The notes below the pieces were generated by a model, which had not been told where the DNA came from, searched no databases, and saw nothing but the letters and a program-made list of their open reading frames with translations. From contig NZ_FZOI01000008.1 in NCBI RefSeq assembly GCF_900188385.1, positions 124,001 to 188,000 of the forward strand: 64,000 bases of DNA, written 5' to 3'. Position numbers and translations under genes: made by a program. Source of the DNA: Azospirillum sp. RU38E (GTDB lineage Bacteria > Pseudomonadota > Alphaproteobacteria > Azospirillales > Azospirillaceae). Below are positions 27,717 through 36,453 of this stretch, one piece after another. The stretch's first letter is position 1. Each line of letters opens with the position of its first letter.

Positions 27717-28835
27717 ATGGGACGGGCGATGCTGGAAGCCTTTTACGAGGATCGGGTCAGCCGCCGGCTGGTGCCGGTGGAACTGAGCCTGGATGGCGGG
27801 ATGCTGCGCATCGCCCAGCCCGGCGGGCGGGAGCTGGACCGCTGGAACCCGCGTGACGTGGCCGCCCTGCCCGCCGATTCGGACGGGCGGCCCCGCTTTG
27901 CCCTGGCGGTGGATGCCCATGCCGCCCTGCTGGTCCCCGATGCCGCCCGCTTTACCGCGCTGTTGCAGCAGGCGGGCGGCCGTTCCCGAAAGGCGCATCG
28001 CCGCCGGCGGGAGGTGCCGATCCTGATCTGGATCGGCGGGGCGACGGCATCCACCCTGCTGCTGGCCTTTTTTGTGCTGCCCATGCTAGCCAGCATCCTG
28101 GCCCCGATGATCCCCGACGGGGTGCAGCGGCGGTTGGGCGATCAGGTGGCGGATGTGGCCACCATGCTGTTGACCCAATCCACCGTGGCGCGGGAATGTG
28201 TGGACCCGGCGGGCAAGCAGGCGCTGGACAAGCTGCGCGCCCTGCTGCCGCAAAGCGGGGTGCCGGATTTTCGCCTGCGCGTCATCAAGGTGGAGTTGCC
28301 CAACGCCTTTGCCGTGCCCGGCCATATTGTGGTGACCGACGGCATCCTGAAAATCTCCCCCTCCCCCGAAGCGGCCTTGGCGGTGACGGGGCATGAGCTG
28401 GGCCATATCGTCTATGGCCATTCCATGGAACGGGTAATGCGCTATACCCTGACCTCCACCCTGGTCTCGCTGGTGATCGGTGATTTCGGCGGCGGCTTCA
28501 TGGCCGTCGCCGTGGGGCGGATGGTGGAGGCCGGGTTCAGCCAGGACCAGGAACGCCAGGCCGATGCCTATGCCGCGCAATTGCTGCACCAGGATGGCTA
28601 CAGCGCCCGCAGCATGGCCATGCTGTTTGAGAAGATGCGCGCCCGGATCGGCGATGAAGGCAAGTTTGAAAGCTGGCTGGGCAGCCACCCGCAGCTGTCT
28701 GAACGCATCACCACCCTGCGCGCCCAGCCCGAACCACAGCCCCCAGCGGCGGAACCGGCACTGACGGCACGGGAATGGCGGGCGCTGCAAGGCATCTGCG
28801 CCACCCTGTCCAAAACGCCTGAGAAAGAAAAATAA
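27717..28835 (+). CDS. M48-family zinc metallopeptidase, membrane-anchored
   Basis: The 372-residue protein has an N-terminal cytoplasmic portion of about 100 residues and a membrane segment (VPILIWIGGATASTLLLAFFVLPML). Its M48 peptidase domain has zinc motif TGHELGHIVYGH and the third ligand glutamate in QERQADAYAAQLL. The C-terminal SHPQLSERI motif is standard for this family. It likely degrades membrane or periplasmic proteins. Alternative starts are TTG 27708 and ATG 27729. It is coupled to the DUF898 gene upstream. Confidence 0.9.
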   Translation: MGRAMLEAFYEDRVSRRLVPVELSLDGGMLRIAQPGGRELDRWNPRDVAALPADSDGRPRFALAVDAHAALLVPDAARFTALLQQAGGRSRKAHRRRREVPILIWIGGATASTLLLAFFVLPMLASILAPMIPDGVQRRLGDQVADVATMLLTQSTVARECVDPAGKQALDKLRALLPQSGVPDFRLRVIKVELPNAFAVPGHIVVTDGILKISPSPEAALAVTGHELGHIVYGHSMERVMRYTLTSTLVSLVIGDFGGGFMAVAVGRMVEAGFSQDQERQADAYAAQLLHQDGYSARSMAMLFEKMRARIGDEGKFESWLGSHPQLSERITTLRAQPEPQPPAAEPALTAREWRALQGICATLSKTPEKEK

Positions 28836-28876
28836 CCATCCCGCTTTTTGTCTCCAGCCTCCCCATTTGGCCCATT

Positions 28877-28908
28877 GTAATTAAGAATGATTCGCAATAG
28901 ATTATCAC
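28877..28908 (+). promoter_or_regulatory. Fur-box-like AT-rich operator
   Basis: GTAATTAAGAATGATTCGCA then ATAGATTATC lies 25-55 bases before the ATG at 28933. It contains GAATGATTCGCAAT, close to the core of enterobacterial Fur boxes. It stands out from GC-rich surroundings. Iron regulation of the next gene is an inference. Confidence 0.45.
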
Positions 28909-28932
28909 CAGCCAATCCGGAGGAGGCAGGCG

Positions 28933-29529
28933 ATGAATGAGCAGGTGGCATGGTGGCCGGACCTTGTGGCGATCGGCCCGGCGTTGGGGTCCGGCAGTCC
29001 GGCGGAAAGCGGCAGTGGGGCGGAGATCCATGTGCTGCGCGCCCGCCAGCTGGCCGACCGCATCGACGGCACCACCGTCTTCTCCCTCTCCCGGCCGGAA
29101 CAGCTGCTGCTCTGGTCGGCGCGGCGTTGGCGCCATGGTCGCTTCCGCTGGGATCAGGTGGAGGCAGAGTTCAAGCGTCTGCTGGCATGCTGCTGGGCCG
29201 ATGCCCTGCTGGGCTGGGAGGATGCGCTGGAACAGCTGCACCAATATCCCAGCAGCCGGCCGGAAATCGGCAATGGCTGTATCAGCACATTAAGCCGTGA
29301 TGAACGCGCGCTGCTGACCCTGATGGCCGGGCTGCAGCGGCCCCGGCTGGTGCTGGGCGACCTGTTGCTGGCCCGGCTGGCCACGCCCGGTATGCGGGCC
29401 GAGCTGGTAGCCACCCTGCGCGCCGTGGCCACCAGCTTCGCCATGGGCGGCCAGTGCCTGCCGCTGCGGGGCCCTGCCCCCACGGCTTGCCCACACTCCC
29501 CCCTGCCCCCGCTGCGGCTGGTGCAGTAA
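28933..29529 (+). CDS. Hypothetical protein, possibly iron-regulated
   Basis: The 198-residue protein has no recognised domain, signal peptide or membrane segment. It begins MNEQVAWWPDLVAIGPALGS. It contains VLRARQLADRIDGTTVFSLS, a helical central part (RWDQVEAEFKRLLACCWADA) with adjacent cysteines, and RDERALLTLMAGLQRPRLVL. GGAGGAGG provides a strong ribosome-binding site, supporting a real gene. A Fur-box-like sequence lies just upstream, and a TonB-dependent receptor gene converges on it from the right. The C-terminal proline-rich end stops at the first base of an R1 repeat. Confidence 0.75.
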   Translation: MNEQVAWWPDLVAIGPALGSGSPAESGSGAEIHVLRARQLADRIDGTTVFSLSRPEQLLLWSARRWRHGRFRWDQVEAEFKRLLACCWADALLGWEDALEQLHQYPSSRPEIGNGCISTLSRDERALLTLMAGLQRPRLVLGDLLLARLATPGMRAELVATLRAVATSFAMGGQCLPLRGPAPTACPHSPLPPLRLVQ

Positions 29530-29691
29530 TACCAACCCGCCTAAAGGTTGACCTTAAGGCGGGTTGGAGGCCGGCGACTGCCGGCCCGCGGGCCCGTGCC
29601 CGCGTAAGCCAAGGGCGTGGATGCGCCCGCCCGGCGCCTGAGGGAACGCAAAATCTCTCTTGATCAGGACCGATCAAGAGAGATTGACGCT
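29529..29691 (+). repeat. R1 palindromic repeat, full-length copy between convergent genes
   Basis: The copy begins ATACCAA at the stop codon of the upstream gene and ends 1 base before the receptor stop. Hairpins are AACCCGCCTaAAGG..CCTTaAGGCGGGTT, GGCCGGCgactGCCGGCC, GCGGGCccgtGCCCGC, GGGCGtggatgCGCCC and AATCTCTCTTGATC..GATCAAGAGAGATT. Linkers GTAAGCCAAG and GCCCGGCGCCTGAGGGAACG are conserved. Confidence 0.9.
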
Positions 29692-29692
29692 A

Positions 29693-31840
29693 TCAGAAAT
29701 GCCAGCCGGCCCGCACGTACCAGAAGCCACCATTATAGCCGAAGGGCGAGGCATCGATATATTGGTTGCCATTGCCGGGCAGGCCGGTGAAACGGTCGAT
29801 TGAGCGCAAATCCTTGCCCTGGGTACGGGTCTTGACGGCGTTGGTCAGATATTGCAGCCGGTTAAGCTCATTGGCGTTCGACACGCCCAGGGCCGCCAGG
29901 GCTGCCCGGTCCTTGTCGGTGACGACAAAGGCCTGCGACATGCCCAGCCGGTCGCGGATGGTGATGTTGTAATAATCAACCGTCAGGTTGACGCCTGAAC
30001 CGGGGGTGAGGACGATACCACCGGTAAGGTTGACCGATTTTTCCGGCTTCACCGGCACCGCGCCATAATAGATCGCCGCCGGATTATCCACCGCGAAGGT
30101 ACCGGTCTGCACCGGGGTGGTGCTGCCGGCGACAAAGCTCAGCACCACATTATTGACACTGGTCTGGCCCGGTGTGGGGGCGTGGAAGCCGGTGCTGGCG
30201 GCACCGCGCACCGCAATGACAGGGGAAAGGTTATAGCGCGCCGATCCCTTGACATTGGTGGTCGAACCGAACGTGTTGAAATCCTCGTAGCGGGCGGCGG
30301 CGCCGAGGGTGAAATCCTCCGTCACCTCGGTTTCCAGATCAATATAGCCGGCATAGGAGCGCCGCGAACTGGACCCCGCATTGTCCGGCCCATACCCGGT
30401 GATCCCGTTGGAGCCGACGGAGCTGACGACGGTGAAGGTCGAATTGTCGGGCCGCTGTACCACCTGGCGAGCATAGGGCCCCGCATTCCAGGCGGCCTTG
30501 TCACCCAGGCTCACCTCATAGGTATCCCGGCGATATTCTGCGCCCACGGCGACATTCAGCGGGCTGGCCAGCCCGATTTCCATCGGATAGCTGGCATCGG
30601 CATTCAGGGTAAGCTCCCGCTGCTGCAACTTGCCGATATAGAAGCTCGTCGGGCTGTCCGGCCCATAGGATGGGTTGACCGTGTTCTTCAGGAAATAGCG
30701 CATCTGGTTCTGTCCGTAACTGGCGGACAGGTCATAGCTCAGTTTTCCAGCATTGCCGCGATAGCCCACCGTTTCCGACACATCTTCAATCTTGCCGGTG
30801 AAGATCGGCGTGAAGCCGGCCGGGAACAGCTGGGTATAATTGAAGGTCGGGCCGGCTGCGTTGCGATTGCCATTGGGCAGCTGGGCCAGATAATAGGTCA
30901 CCCCGAACAGGGCTGTCCGGGCGAAGTTGGTGGTATCGAACGACTGGCGATAATTGAAATTCTGGCTACCTTCGCTGTTGCCGTAATTGCCGAAGAAATA
31001 AAGATCGCCATCGCCCAGATTGATGCCGCCATTGATGAAGATGCGCTTGGCCTCAATCGCCGTCTTGCCCCATTTCTGCACCGGATTGGGGATGTTCAGA
31101 TCGGGCCGGGCCTGGGAAAGCTGCAGGGCGCCGGGGCGTTGGGTGCCCCGGCTGGTTTCACCGCTGTCCGTATATTCGGCGCTGACATTCAGAAAGCCCT
31201 TGTCACCCAGCGCGAAGCCGCCATTGAGGGCAACCTGATAGTCCCGGCCATCCCCTTCATAATATTGGCCATAGCGGGCCTGACCGGTAAAACCGGAATC
31301 GGCCTTCTTCAAGGCGATATTGATCACGCCGGCGATGGCATCGGAACCATATTGCGCCGAGGCCCCGTCGCGCAGCACCTCCACCCGGTCAATGGCGATG
31401 GCCGGGATCTGCGAGAGATCCACCGCCTGGCTCAACAGTGACAGGGCGCTGACATCGATATTCACCAGGGACGAGCGGTGCCGCCGCTTGCTGTTGACCA
31501 GCACAAGCGTCTGATCGGGCGGTAGACCCCGCATATTGGGGGGGCGAACGAAGGAAGAGCCCTGCGAAATCGATGCCTGCGGGACGCTGAAGGCCGGAAT
31601 GACATTCTGGAACAGGGCGTTGGTGTCAGACGAGCCCTGGCGGGTCAAATCTTCTGCGGTGAAAACATCAATGGGGGTGACCGATTGGGTAACGGTGCGG
31701 TTGTCGCGCCGGGTGCCGGTCACAATGATCTCTTCCAGAAGAATATCTTCTGATTTTTGGGCAATAGCCTGCGTTTTTTCTTGTGCGTAAGCGGAATCGT
31801 TTAAAGATGGAAAAAATAAAAATACACATTTCGATGACAT
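29693..31840 (-). CDS. TonB-dependent receptor, apparently missing part of the C-terminal barrel
   Basis: From ATG 31840 the protein has 715 residues. It has a short, poor signal-like N-terminus (CVFLFFPSLNDSAYA) and then a plug domain with EEIIVTGTRRDNRTVTQSVT, MRGLPPDQTLVLVN, VEVLRDGASAQYGSDAIAGV and INIALKK. The barrel follows and ends in SPFGYNGGFWYVRAGWHF, a proper C-terminal strand. About 40 residues from the end, VKTRTQG runs straight into KDLRSIDRFTG. Family members normally have roughly 100 more residues of barrel strands there, so an internal deletion is likely. Substrate is unknown. The upstream start region is irregular. Confidence 0.8.
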   Translation of the reverse strand: MSSKCVFLFFPSLNDSAYAQEKTQAIAQKSEDILLEEIIVTGTRRDNRTVTQSVTPIDVFTAEDLTRQGSSDTNALFQNVIPAFSVPQASISQGSSFVRPPNMRGLPPDQTLVLVNSKRRHRSSLVNIDVSALSLLSQAVDLSQIPAIAIDRVEVLRDGASAQYGSDAIAGVINIALKKADSGFTGQARYGQYYEGDGRDYQVALNGGFALGDKGFLNVSAEYTDSGETSRGTQRPGALQLSQARPDLNIPNPVQKWGKTAIEAKRIFINGGINLGDGDLYFFGNYGNSEGSQNFNYRQSFDTTNFARTALFGVTYYLAQLPNGNRNAAGPTFNYTQLFPAGFTPIFTGKIEDVSETVGYRGNAGKLSYDLSASYGQNQMRYFLKNTVNPSYGPDSPTSFYIGKLQQRELTLNADASYPMEIGLASPLNVAVGAEYRRDTYEVSLGDKAAWNAGPYARQVVQRPDNSTFTVVSSVGSNGITGYGPDNAGSSSRRSYAGYIDLETEVTEDFTLGAAARYEDFNTFGSTTNVKGSARYNLSPVIAVRGAASTGFHAPTPGQTSVNNVVLSFVAGSTTPVQTGTFAVDNPAAIYYGAVPVKPEKSVNLTGGIVLTPGSGVNLTVDYYNITIRDRLGMSQAFVVTDKDRAALAALGVSNANELNRLQYLTNAVKTRTQGKDLRSIDRFTGLPGNGNQYIDASPFGYNGGFWYVRAGWHF

Positions 31841-31866
31841 TAGGACGTGTTTTGCAGTATTTTCAT
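31840..31866 (-). CDS. Eight-codon leader ORF overlapping the receptor start
   Basis: ATG at 31866 has a clean AGGGG ribosome-binding site 8 bases upstream and encodes MKILQNTS before TAA at 31842-31840. That stop overlaps the receptor ATG as TAATG. The receptor ATG itself has no ribosome-binding site. This is either a leader peptide giving translational coupling or the remains of the true start after a frameshift. Confidence 0.4.
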   Translation of the reverse strand: MKILQNTS

Positions 31867-32012
31867 TTACCGGTCCCCTGTTGATTTTGATATACGCCAA
31901 TTATTATTATTTCATCACGGAAATAAATTTGATGATATTTATGTTTTGGCGCTTTGAAAGCATACGCCTTGGATGCTTCATAAAATTGCGTTGTTTTGCC
32001 TACAGACGGCAT

Positions 32013-32116
32013 TAGAGCGGATCGCGGAAAAGCGGAATCGCTTTGGAGCGTGAATCCGCTCGCTGAACAAGGACTTAGAGCCGGGTGCGTTTCCGTTTAA
32101 ACGCACCCGGCTCTAA
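32013..32116 (-). repeat. Hairpin repeat family 3, full copy
   Basis: The element consists of a first hairpin block from TAGAGCGGATCGCGG to GAATCCGCTC, a short linker GCTGAACAAGGA, and a long stem TTAGAGCCGGGTGCG..CGCACCCGGCTCTAA at 32075-32116. The same element lies inverted at 37574-37678. Confidence 0.85.
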
Positions 32117-32217
32117 ACGCCAAAACAGGGGCGACACTGCGCACACCATGCCAGATCGATAGATTCTTTTGTGAAAACAGGGCCGCTGCTGTTGGCTGTT
32201 GCAGCAGGGTGGGGCCA

Positions 32218-32255
32218 AAAAAAAAGCCCGCGCCTGGGAACCAGGGCGGGCCTTA
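32218..32255 (-). terminator. Rho-independent terminator, minus strand
   Basis: Minus strand GCCCGCCCTGG-ttc-CCAGGCGCGGGC is followed by nine T residues. It lies 235 bases beyond the small secreted protein gene ending at 32490 and marks the end of a minus-strand transcript. Confidence 0.8.
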
Positions 32256-32489
32256 AGTCTTGGCAGTTGGATCCTGTAAAATAATGACAGGACGTGGAAA
32301 TGAATGCGCTGATTTTTAAGGGGCGTCAACAGTAAAAACGATATTTTTTTAAGAAAAAATACCATCTTTACTTACAATAAAGCAAAATAAACCCGTTGCT
32401 GGACTTGTTTGCAGCATCAGATTGACATGGATGGATTTCGGGTGTGCCGGGTCGCACGCATCTGCCAGGGGGCGATACGGGATACCGGG

Positions 32490-32858
32490 TTAAACGGTCG
32501 GGGGGCCGGTGGGCCAGGGGGTGGTCAGGTCGCTGGCGCTGGGCGGCGGGGCGCCGCCAATGGTCAGCGCGATGATGCGGCGGCGCAGCGGGCAGTTAAG
32601 GCCCGGTTCCGCCGGCAGACCATCATTGCCGGCATCATCGCTGAAGGAGGTGGGGGGCGGTGCCTCCGCAGCGGACAAGGCCGCCAGGGGCAGGGCGTCA
32701 TCATCATCCTGAACGGGGGGCGCCGCCGGATCAAAGGCGGTGACGGCTGTCACCATCTGCTGGATCACGGGCGCAGCAGTCGCCTCCCCGCTGTTGGTGG
32801 GGACCAGCAGCAGGACAGACAGGCTCAGCAGCAGGATCAGCAGCCGATGGATGCACAC
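32490..32858 (-). CDS. Small exported or membrane-anchored hypothetical protein
   Basis: From the GTG at 32858 the protein has 122 residues. It starts VCIHRLLILLLSLSVLLLVP, a signal peptide or anchor, followed by a proline- and acid-rich mature part (PVQDDDDALPLAALS) and LNCPLRRRIIALTIGG. GGGGAG is 13 bases upstream, further than ideal. An ATG at 32921 is in frame but would bury the hydrophobic stretch. I do not recognise a family. The downstream minus-strand terminator supports transcription of this strand. Confidence 0.45.
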   Translation of the reverse strand: MCIHRLLILLLSLSVLLLVPTNSGEATAAPVIQQMVTAVTAFDPAAPPVQDDDDALPLAALSAAEAPPPTSFSDDAGNDGLPAEPGLNCPLRRRIIALTIGGAPPPSASDLTTPWPTGPPTV

Positions 32859-33104
32859 GGCGCGATGACAACTCCCCGTCGGTGGAGGATAGGGTTCATC
32901 CTCTCCCCAGATCATGGTCATGGAATCGGGCCAAGGTCCAGCGGCCAAGCCATGCCGTCGGTATATGGGCGCCATCAGGGTCGCTGCCAAGCACCCTCAT
33001 ATCCTTATCACAAGGAGCGGCCGGGGGTTTTTTCATCCGCGCCGGTCGGTGCGGATGGTATAGCAGCGGGGTGATCCCTTTCTCCTTACCACCGGCCCTG
33101 CCCC

Positions 33105-33485
33105 ATGCCCTATGACATCATCGATGATGAAAGCATCGCCGCCCTGATCGTGGAATTTTACGGGGAGGCGCGGCGTGACCCGGTGCTGGGGCCGATCTTT
33201 CTGCGCATGGTGGGGGAGGAGGATGCCGCCTGGGCCTTGCATCTGCGCAAGGTGCATGATTTCTGGTCCTCGGTGATGCTGGCCACCGCCCGCTATGATG
33301 GCCGGCCGATGCAGGCCCATGCCATGATCGAGGGGCTGGGGCCTGCCCATTTCGCCCGCTGGCTGGTGCTGTTCGGCATGGTGGCCGACCGGCTGTTCAC
33401 CCCCGATGCCGCCGCCGCCTTCCGCGCCAAGGCCGACAAGATGGCCTTGGCGCTGCAGAACGGCATCGCCCTTGCGCGGGGCTAG
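33105..33485 (+). CDS. Group III truncated hemoglobin
   Basis: The 126-residue globin has the group III pattern: IVEFYGEARRDPVLGPIF at the start, HLRKVHDFWSSVMLATARYD with the F-helix region, HAMIEGLGPAHFARWLVLF and a short end. The histidine in LRKVHDFW-like context and the HFARWL segment match 2-on-2 hemoglobins. Proposed roles of the group are oxygen or nitric-oxide chemistry or peroxide handling; none is provable here. It stands alone with no obvious partner gene. Confidence 0.85.
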   Translation: MPYDIIDDESIAALIVEFYGEARRDPVLGPIFLRMVGEEDAAWALHLRKVHDFWSSVMLATARYDGRPMQAHAMIEGLGPAHFARWLVLFGMVADRLFTPDAAAAFRAKADKMALALQNGIALARG

Positions 33486-33553
33486 GCGGATGATTATCTG
33501 GGGGTGAGCATTTTGCCCTGCCTGCGCATTGACCGTTTTGTCCCTTAAGGCCC

Positions 33554-33982
33554 GTGATCGTGACCCTGTCCGCCCCGTCCGCCGCTGACCGGCTTTCCGC
33601 GCCTCTGGCGCGGTGGCTGCGCCATGGGCCGGAGCGGGCAAAGGCGGCGCTGCTGCTGTTGCTGCTGGCCCTGGCTGGCGGCTTGGGGCTGGGCGGCCTG
33701 CCGGGGGCGGAGGCGGAACGGGCAGGCACCAGCGCCAACAGCAGTGCCAGCCGCAGCAGCGTTCCCCCGGCATTGCTGGCCGTTGCCACGGTGGCGGAAC
33801 AGGCGGCACCAACACCTGCCGGTACCGGCGGTGGCGCGATGCTGCCCCCGGCGTCCCCCGCCCTGCCACCCCCGGCCTTCGCCGGGTTGCTGTTGCTGGG
33901 CCTGGGCGTCTGCTGGGTGGGCCGTTCCATCCGCACCGGCCCCCGCCAGCCGACCGGCCCGCCCTGGGCATTTTCCCACTGA
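33554..33982 (+). CDS. Hypothetical membrane protein
   Basis: The 142-residue frame from a GTG start has two hydrophobic segments, AALLLLLLALAGGLGLGGL (about 31-50) and FAGLLLLGLGVCWVGRSI (about 108-126), joined by an alanine-proline-serine linker. This is a plausible small inner-membrane protein with both ends cytoplasmic. No family is recognised and the ribosome-binding site is weak (TTAAGG). Several other frames are open here because of high GC, so the call is uncertain. Confidence 0.4.
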   Translation: MIVTLSAPSAADRLSAPLARWLRHGPERAKAALLLLLLALAGGLGLGGLPGAEAERAGTSANSSASRSSVPPALLAVATVAEQAAPTPAGTGGGAMLPPASPALPPPAFAGLLLLGLGVCWVGRSIRTGPRQPTGPPWAFSH

Positions 33983-34107
33983 ACCTGCTTCATCGGCACC
34001 CGCCGGCCGGGTGCCTGCGCTATCGGGCGGCCATCACCGACCTTGCACCCCGCGCCCTGTGAGCGCGCGTGGCCATGGGCCGCCCCTGTTCGGGAAAGTG
34101 TTTGACC

Positions 34108-34266
34108 ATGAAGAAGTCGTTTTTCATCTATGGCGGCGCCATTGCCACGGCCCTGGGCGTGATGAGTGTCAACCGTCGCTGGGGTGGCTTTCTGTTGCTG
34201 ATGACCTTGATCGCCTGGTTCCTGCACAGCGTTTTCGCCAGCACGGGCGATCAGCAGCGCCTGTAA
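34108..34266 (+). CDS. Small membrane protein
   Basis: This 52-residue protein starts MKKSFFIYGGAIATALGVMS and has a second hydrophobic stretch WGGFLLLMTLIAWFLHSVFA. Both are transmembrane length. GGGAAAG precedes the ATG by about 9 bases. The composition is more natural than a chance frame, and the gene ends before an R1 repeat and a terminator hairpin. Function is unknown. Confidence 0.6.
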   Translation: MKKSFFIYGGAIATALGVMSVNRRWGGFLLLMTLIAWFLHSVFASTGDQQRL

Positions 34267-34279
34267 CCAGCCGTCTAAC

Positions 34280-34390
34280 TTTTCGCTTTCCTCAGTCGCC
34301 GGCGCTGCATCCGCAGCTTGGCTGCGCGCCACGAGGCGCGCGGCGGCAGTCGCCGCCGAAGCTGTTTTCGGGCAGCCGAAAACAGCTTTA
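34280..34390 (-). repeat. R1 palindromic repeat, variant copy upstream of hslV
   Basis: The hairpins are GCTGCatccGCAGC, GCGCGCCacgaGGCGCGC, GGCGGCagtcGCCGCC and AAGCTGTTTTCGG..CCGAAAACAGCTT. The linker CGCTTTCCTCAGTCGCCGGC matches the conserved block. The terminal ATCTCCC hairpin of other copies is lost. Stems are different from all other copies yet fully paired. Confidence 0.8.
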
Positions 34391-34393
34391 ATG

Positions 34394-34422
34394 ACCGGCG
34401 GTTGCTGCCTGCAACCGCCGGT
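34394..34422 (+). terminator. Terminator-like hairpin upstream of hslV
   Basis: ACCGGCGGTTGC-tgcct-GCAACCGCCGGT is followed by TTGCGTTT. It directly follows the R1 copy and probably ends transcription from the left. Confidence 0.6.
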
Positions 34423-34505
34423 TTGCGTTTCTGCCTTCTTGACGCGGCGCGCCCACTGCCCACATAGCAGGGACCGTTTTCGTTCAGGCAGGCAGCACCC
34501 AAGCG

Positions 34506-35063
34506 ATGAGCCAATCTTCCTCCCATGATCCGATCCAGTGGCACGGCACCACCATTCTTTCCGTCCGCAAGGGCGGTACGGTGGTGATTGCCGGCGATGG
34601 CCAGGTTTCCATGGGCCAGACCGTGATGAAGTCCAACGCCCGCAAGGTGCGCCGTCTGGCCGGTGGCTCGGTGATGGCCGGTTTTGCCGGCGCCACCGCC
34701 GATGCCTTTGCCCTGTTCGAACGGCTGGAAGCCAAGCTGGAACAGCATCCGGGCCAGTTGACCCGTGCGGCGGTGGAAATGGCCAAGGACTGGCGCACCG
34801 ACCGTTACCTGCGCCGGCTGGAAGCCCTGATGGCTGTGGCAGACAAGGATGTTTCCCTGATCATCACCGGCAATGGCGATGTGCTGGAGCCGGAGGATGG
34901 CATTATCGGCATCGGTTCCGGCGGTTCTTATGCGCTGGCCGCCGCCCGCGCCCTGATCGATATTGACGGGCTGGACGCGGAAACCATCGCCCGGCGCGCC
35001 ATGAAGGTGGCCGGCGATATCTGCGTCTATACCAACCATTCCGTCACGCTGGAGAAGATGTGA
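34506..35063 (+). CDS. hslV: ATP-dependent protease peptidase subunit HslV
   Basis: HslV is the proteasome-like peptidase that forms double rings and works with the HslU ATPase. The 185-residue protein carries the autoprocessed N-terminal nucleophile threonine at [12 protein letters not shown], after a 14-residue propeptide. It also has [17 protein letters not shown] with the lysine that assists catalysis, and [15 protein letters not shown]. Four bases separate its stop from the hslU ATG, so the two are one operon. Confidence 0.97.
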   Translation: MSQSSSHDPIQWHGTTILSVRKGGTVVIAGDGQVSMGQTVMKSNARKVRRLAGGSVMAGFAGATADAFALFERLEAKLEQHPGQLTRAAVEMAKDWRTDRYLRRLEALMAVADKDVSLIITGNGDVLEPEDGIIGIGSGGSYALAAARALIDIDGLDAETIARRAMKVAGDICVYTNHSVTLEKM

Positions 35064-35067
35064 CATC

Positions 35068-36390
35068 ATGAGCAACACGACCGCCTTCTCCCCGCGTGAG
35101 ATCGTATCCGAACTGGACCGCTATATTGTCGGCCAGAACGAGGCCAAGCGCGCGGTCGCCATCGCGCTGCGCAACCGCTGGCGCCGCCAGCAGCTGGATG
35201 CCGGCCTGAAGGATGAGGTTCTGCCCAAGAACATCCTGATGATCGGCCCCACCGGTGTCGGCAAGACGGAAATCGCCCGCCGTCTGGCCAAGCTGGCCAA
35301 TGCGCCGTTCCTGAAGATCGAGGCCACCAAATTCACCGAGGTCGGCTATGTCGGCCGCGATGTGGAACAGATCGTCCGCGATCTGGTGGAGGTTGCCATC
35401 GGCCTGTCCCGCACGCGCCTACGCAAGGAAGTGGCGGCCAAGGCCGAACTGGCGGCGGAAGAGCGGGTGCTGGATGCGCTGGTGGGCAATGGCGCATCCC
35501 CCGACACCCGCGCCAAGTTCCGCAAGATGCTGCGCGAAGGCAGCCTGAACGACAAGGAAATCGAGATTCAGGTGGCCGACAATGCCATGCCGGGGATGCC
35601 CAGCTTTGAGGTGCCGGGGATGCCGGGCGCTCAGATGGGCATGGTCAATCTGGGCGATATTTTCGGCAAGGCGTTTGGCGGCGGCCGCACCAAGACCCGC
35701 AAGATGAGCGTGTCGGAAAGCTACGATCTGCTGATGGCGGAGGAGAGCGACAAGCTGCTGGATAATGAGAAGGTGACGGCCGACGCCATCCATGCGGTGG
35801 AACAGAACGGCATCGTCTTCCTGGACGAGGTGGACAAGATCTGCGCCCGCAGCGAGGCGCGCGGCGGCGACGTCTCCCGCGAAGGCGTGCAGCGCGACCT
35901 GCTGCCGCTGATCGAGGGTACGACGGTGGCCACCAAGCATGGGCCGGTGAAGACCGACCATATCCTGTTCATCGCGTCCGGCGCCTTCCACATTGCCAAG
36001 CCCAGCGACCTGCTGCCGGAGCTGCAGGGCCGCCTGCCCATCCGCGTCAACCTGACCCCGCTGACCCAGGCCGATTTCCGCCGCATCCTGACGGAGCCGG
36101 AAGCCAGCCTGATCAAGCAATATGTGGCGCTGATGAAGACCGAGGAGGTGGATCTCGTCTTCGCTGACGAGGCCATCGACGAGCTGGCCCGGCTGGCGGC
36201 GGAGATCAACCGCACGGTGGAAAATATCGGCGCCCGCCGGCTGCATACGGTGCTGGAACGGCTGCTGGAGGAGATCAGCTTCTCCGCCACCGAAAAGGGC
36301 GGCCAGACCATCACCATCGATGCCGCCTATGTACGCGAACAGCTGGACGGGCTGGCGCAGAATACCGACCTGTCGAAGTTCATTCTGTAA
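35068..36390 (+). CDS. hslU: ATP-dependent protease ATPase subunit HslU
   Basis: HslU is the AAA+ unfoldase that feeds substrates to HslV. The 440-residue protein has Walker [18 protein letters not shown], the pore loop GYVGRDV, Walker [12 protein letters not shown], and the sensor and arginine-finger regions ([32 protein letters not shown]). The I-domain insertion (about 105-230) includes [18 protein letters not shown]. The C-terminus ends DLSKFIL, the peptide that docks into HslV. It is followed by a long inverted repeat likely to terminate the operon. Confidence 0.97.
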   Translation: MSNTTAFSPREIVSELDRYIVGQNEAKRAVAIALRNRWRRQQLDAGLKDEVLPKNILMIGPTGVGKTEIARRLAKLANAPFLKIEATKFTEVGYVGRDVEQIVRDLVEVAIGLSRTRLRKEVAAKAELAAEERVLDALVGNGASPDTRAKFRKMLREGSLNDKEIEIQVADNAMPGMPSFEVPGMPGAQMGMVNLGDIFGKAFGGGRTKTRKMSVSESYDLLMAEESDKLLDNEKVTADAIHAVEQNGIVFLDEVDKICARSEARGGDVSREGVQRDLLPLIEGTTVATKHGPVKTDHILFIASGAFHIAKPSDLLPELQGRLPIRVNLTPLTQADFRRILTEPEASLIKQYVALMKTEEVDLVFADEAIDELARLAAEINRTVENIGARRLHTVLERLLEEISFSATEKGGQTITIDAAYVREQLDGLAQNTDLSKFIL

Positions 36391-36404
36391 AGGGAACCCG
36401 GCCT

Positions 36405-36447
36405 TCCCCCGTATCAGGGCCAGCGGTTTGATCCTGATACGGGGGGA
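36405..36447 (+). terminator. Inverted repeat after hslU
   Basis: CCCCCGTATCAGG and CCTGATACGGGGG pair over a 14-base loop just after the hslU stop. There is no T run, so it may be a terminator or an RNA-stabilising hairpin. Confidence 0.5.
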
Positions 36448-36453
36448 ATATTC

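Larger units (their letters stand above)
31901..32489. other. Long non-coding spacer upstream of the TonB receptor
   Basis: This stretch holds AT-rich promoter-like sequence next to the receptor gene, the repeat-family 3 element at 32013-32116 and a minus-strand terminator at 32218-32255. Short open frames across it look accidental. Confidence 0.6.

Noticed and set aside
32409-33074. Plus-strand open frame of 221 codons
   Set aside because: Gly- and Arg-rich low-quality composition; the minus-strand frame here has a signal-like N-terminus and a downstream terminator.
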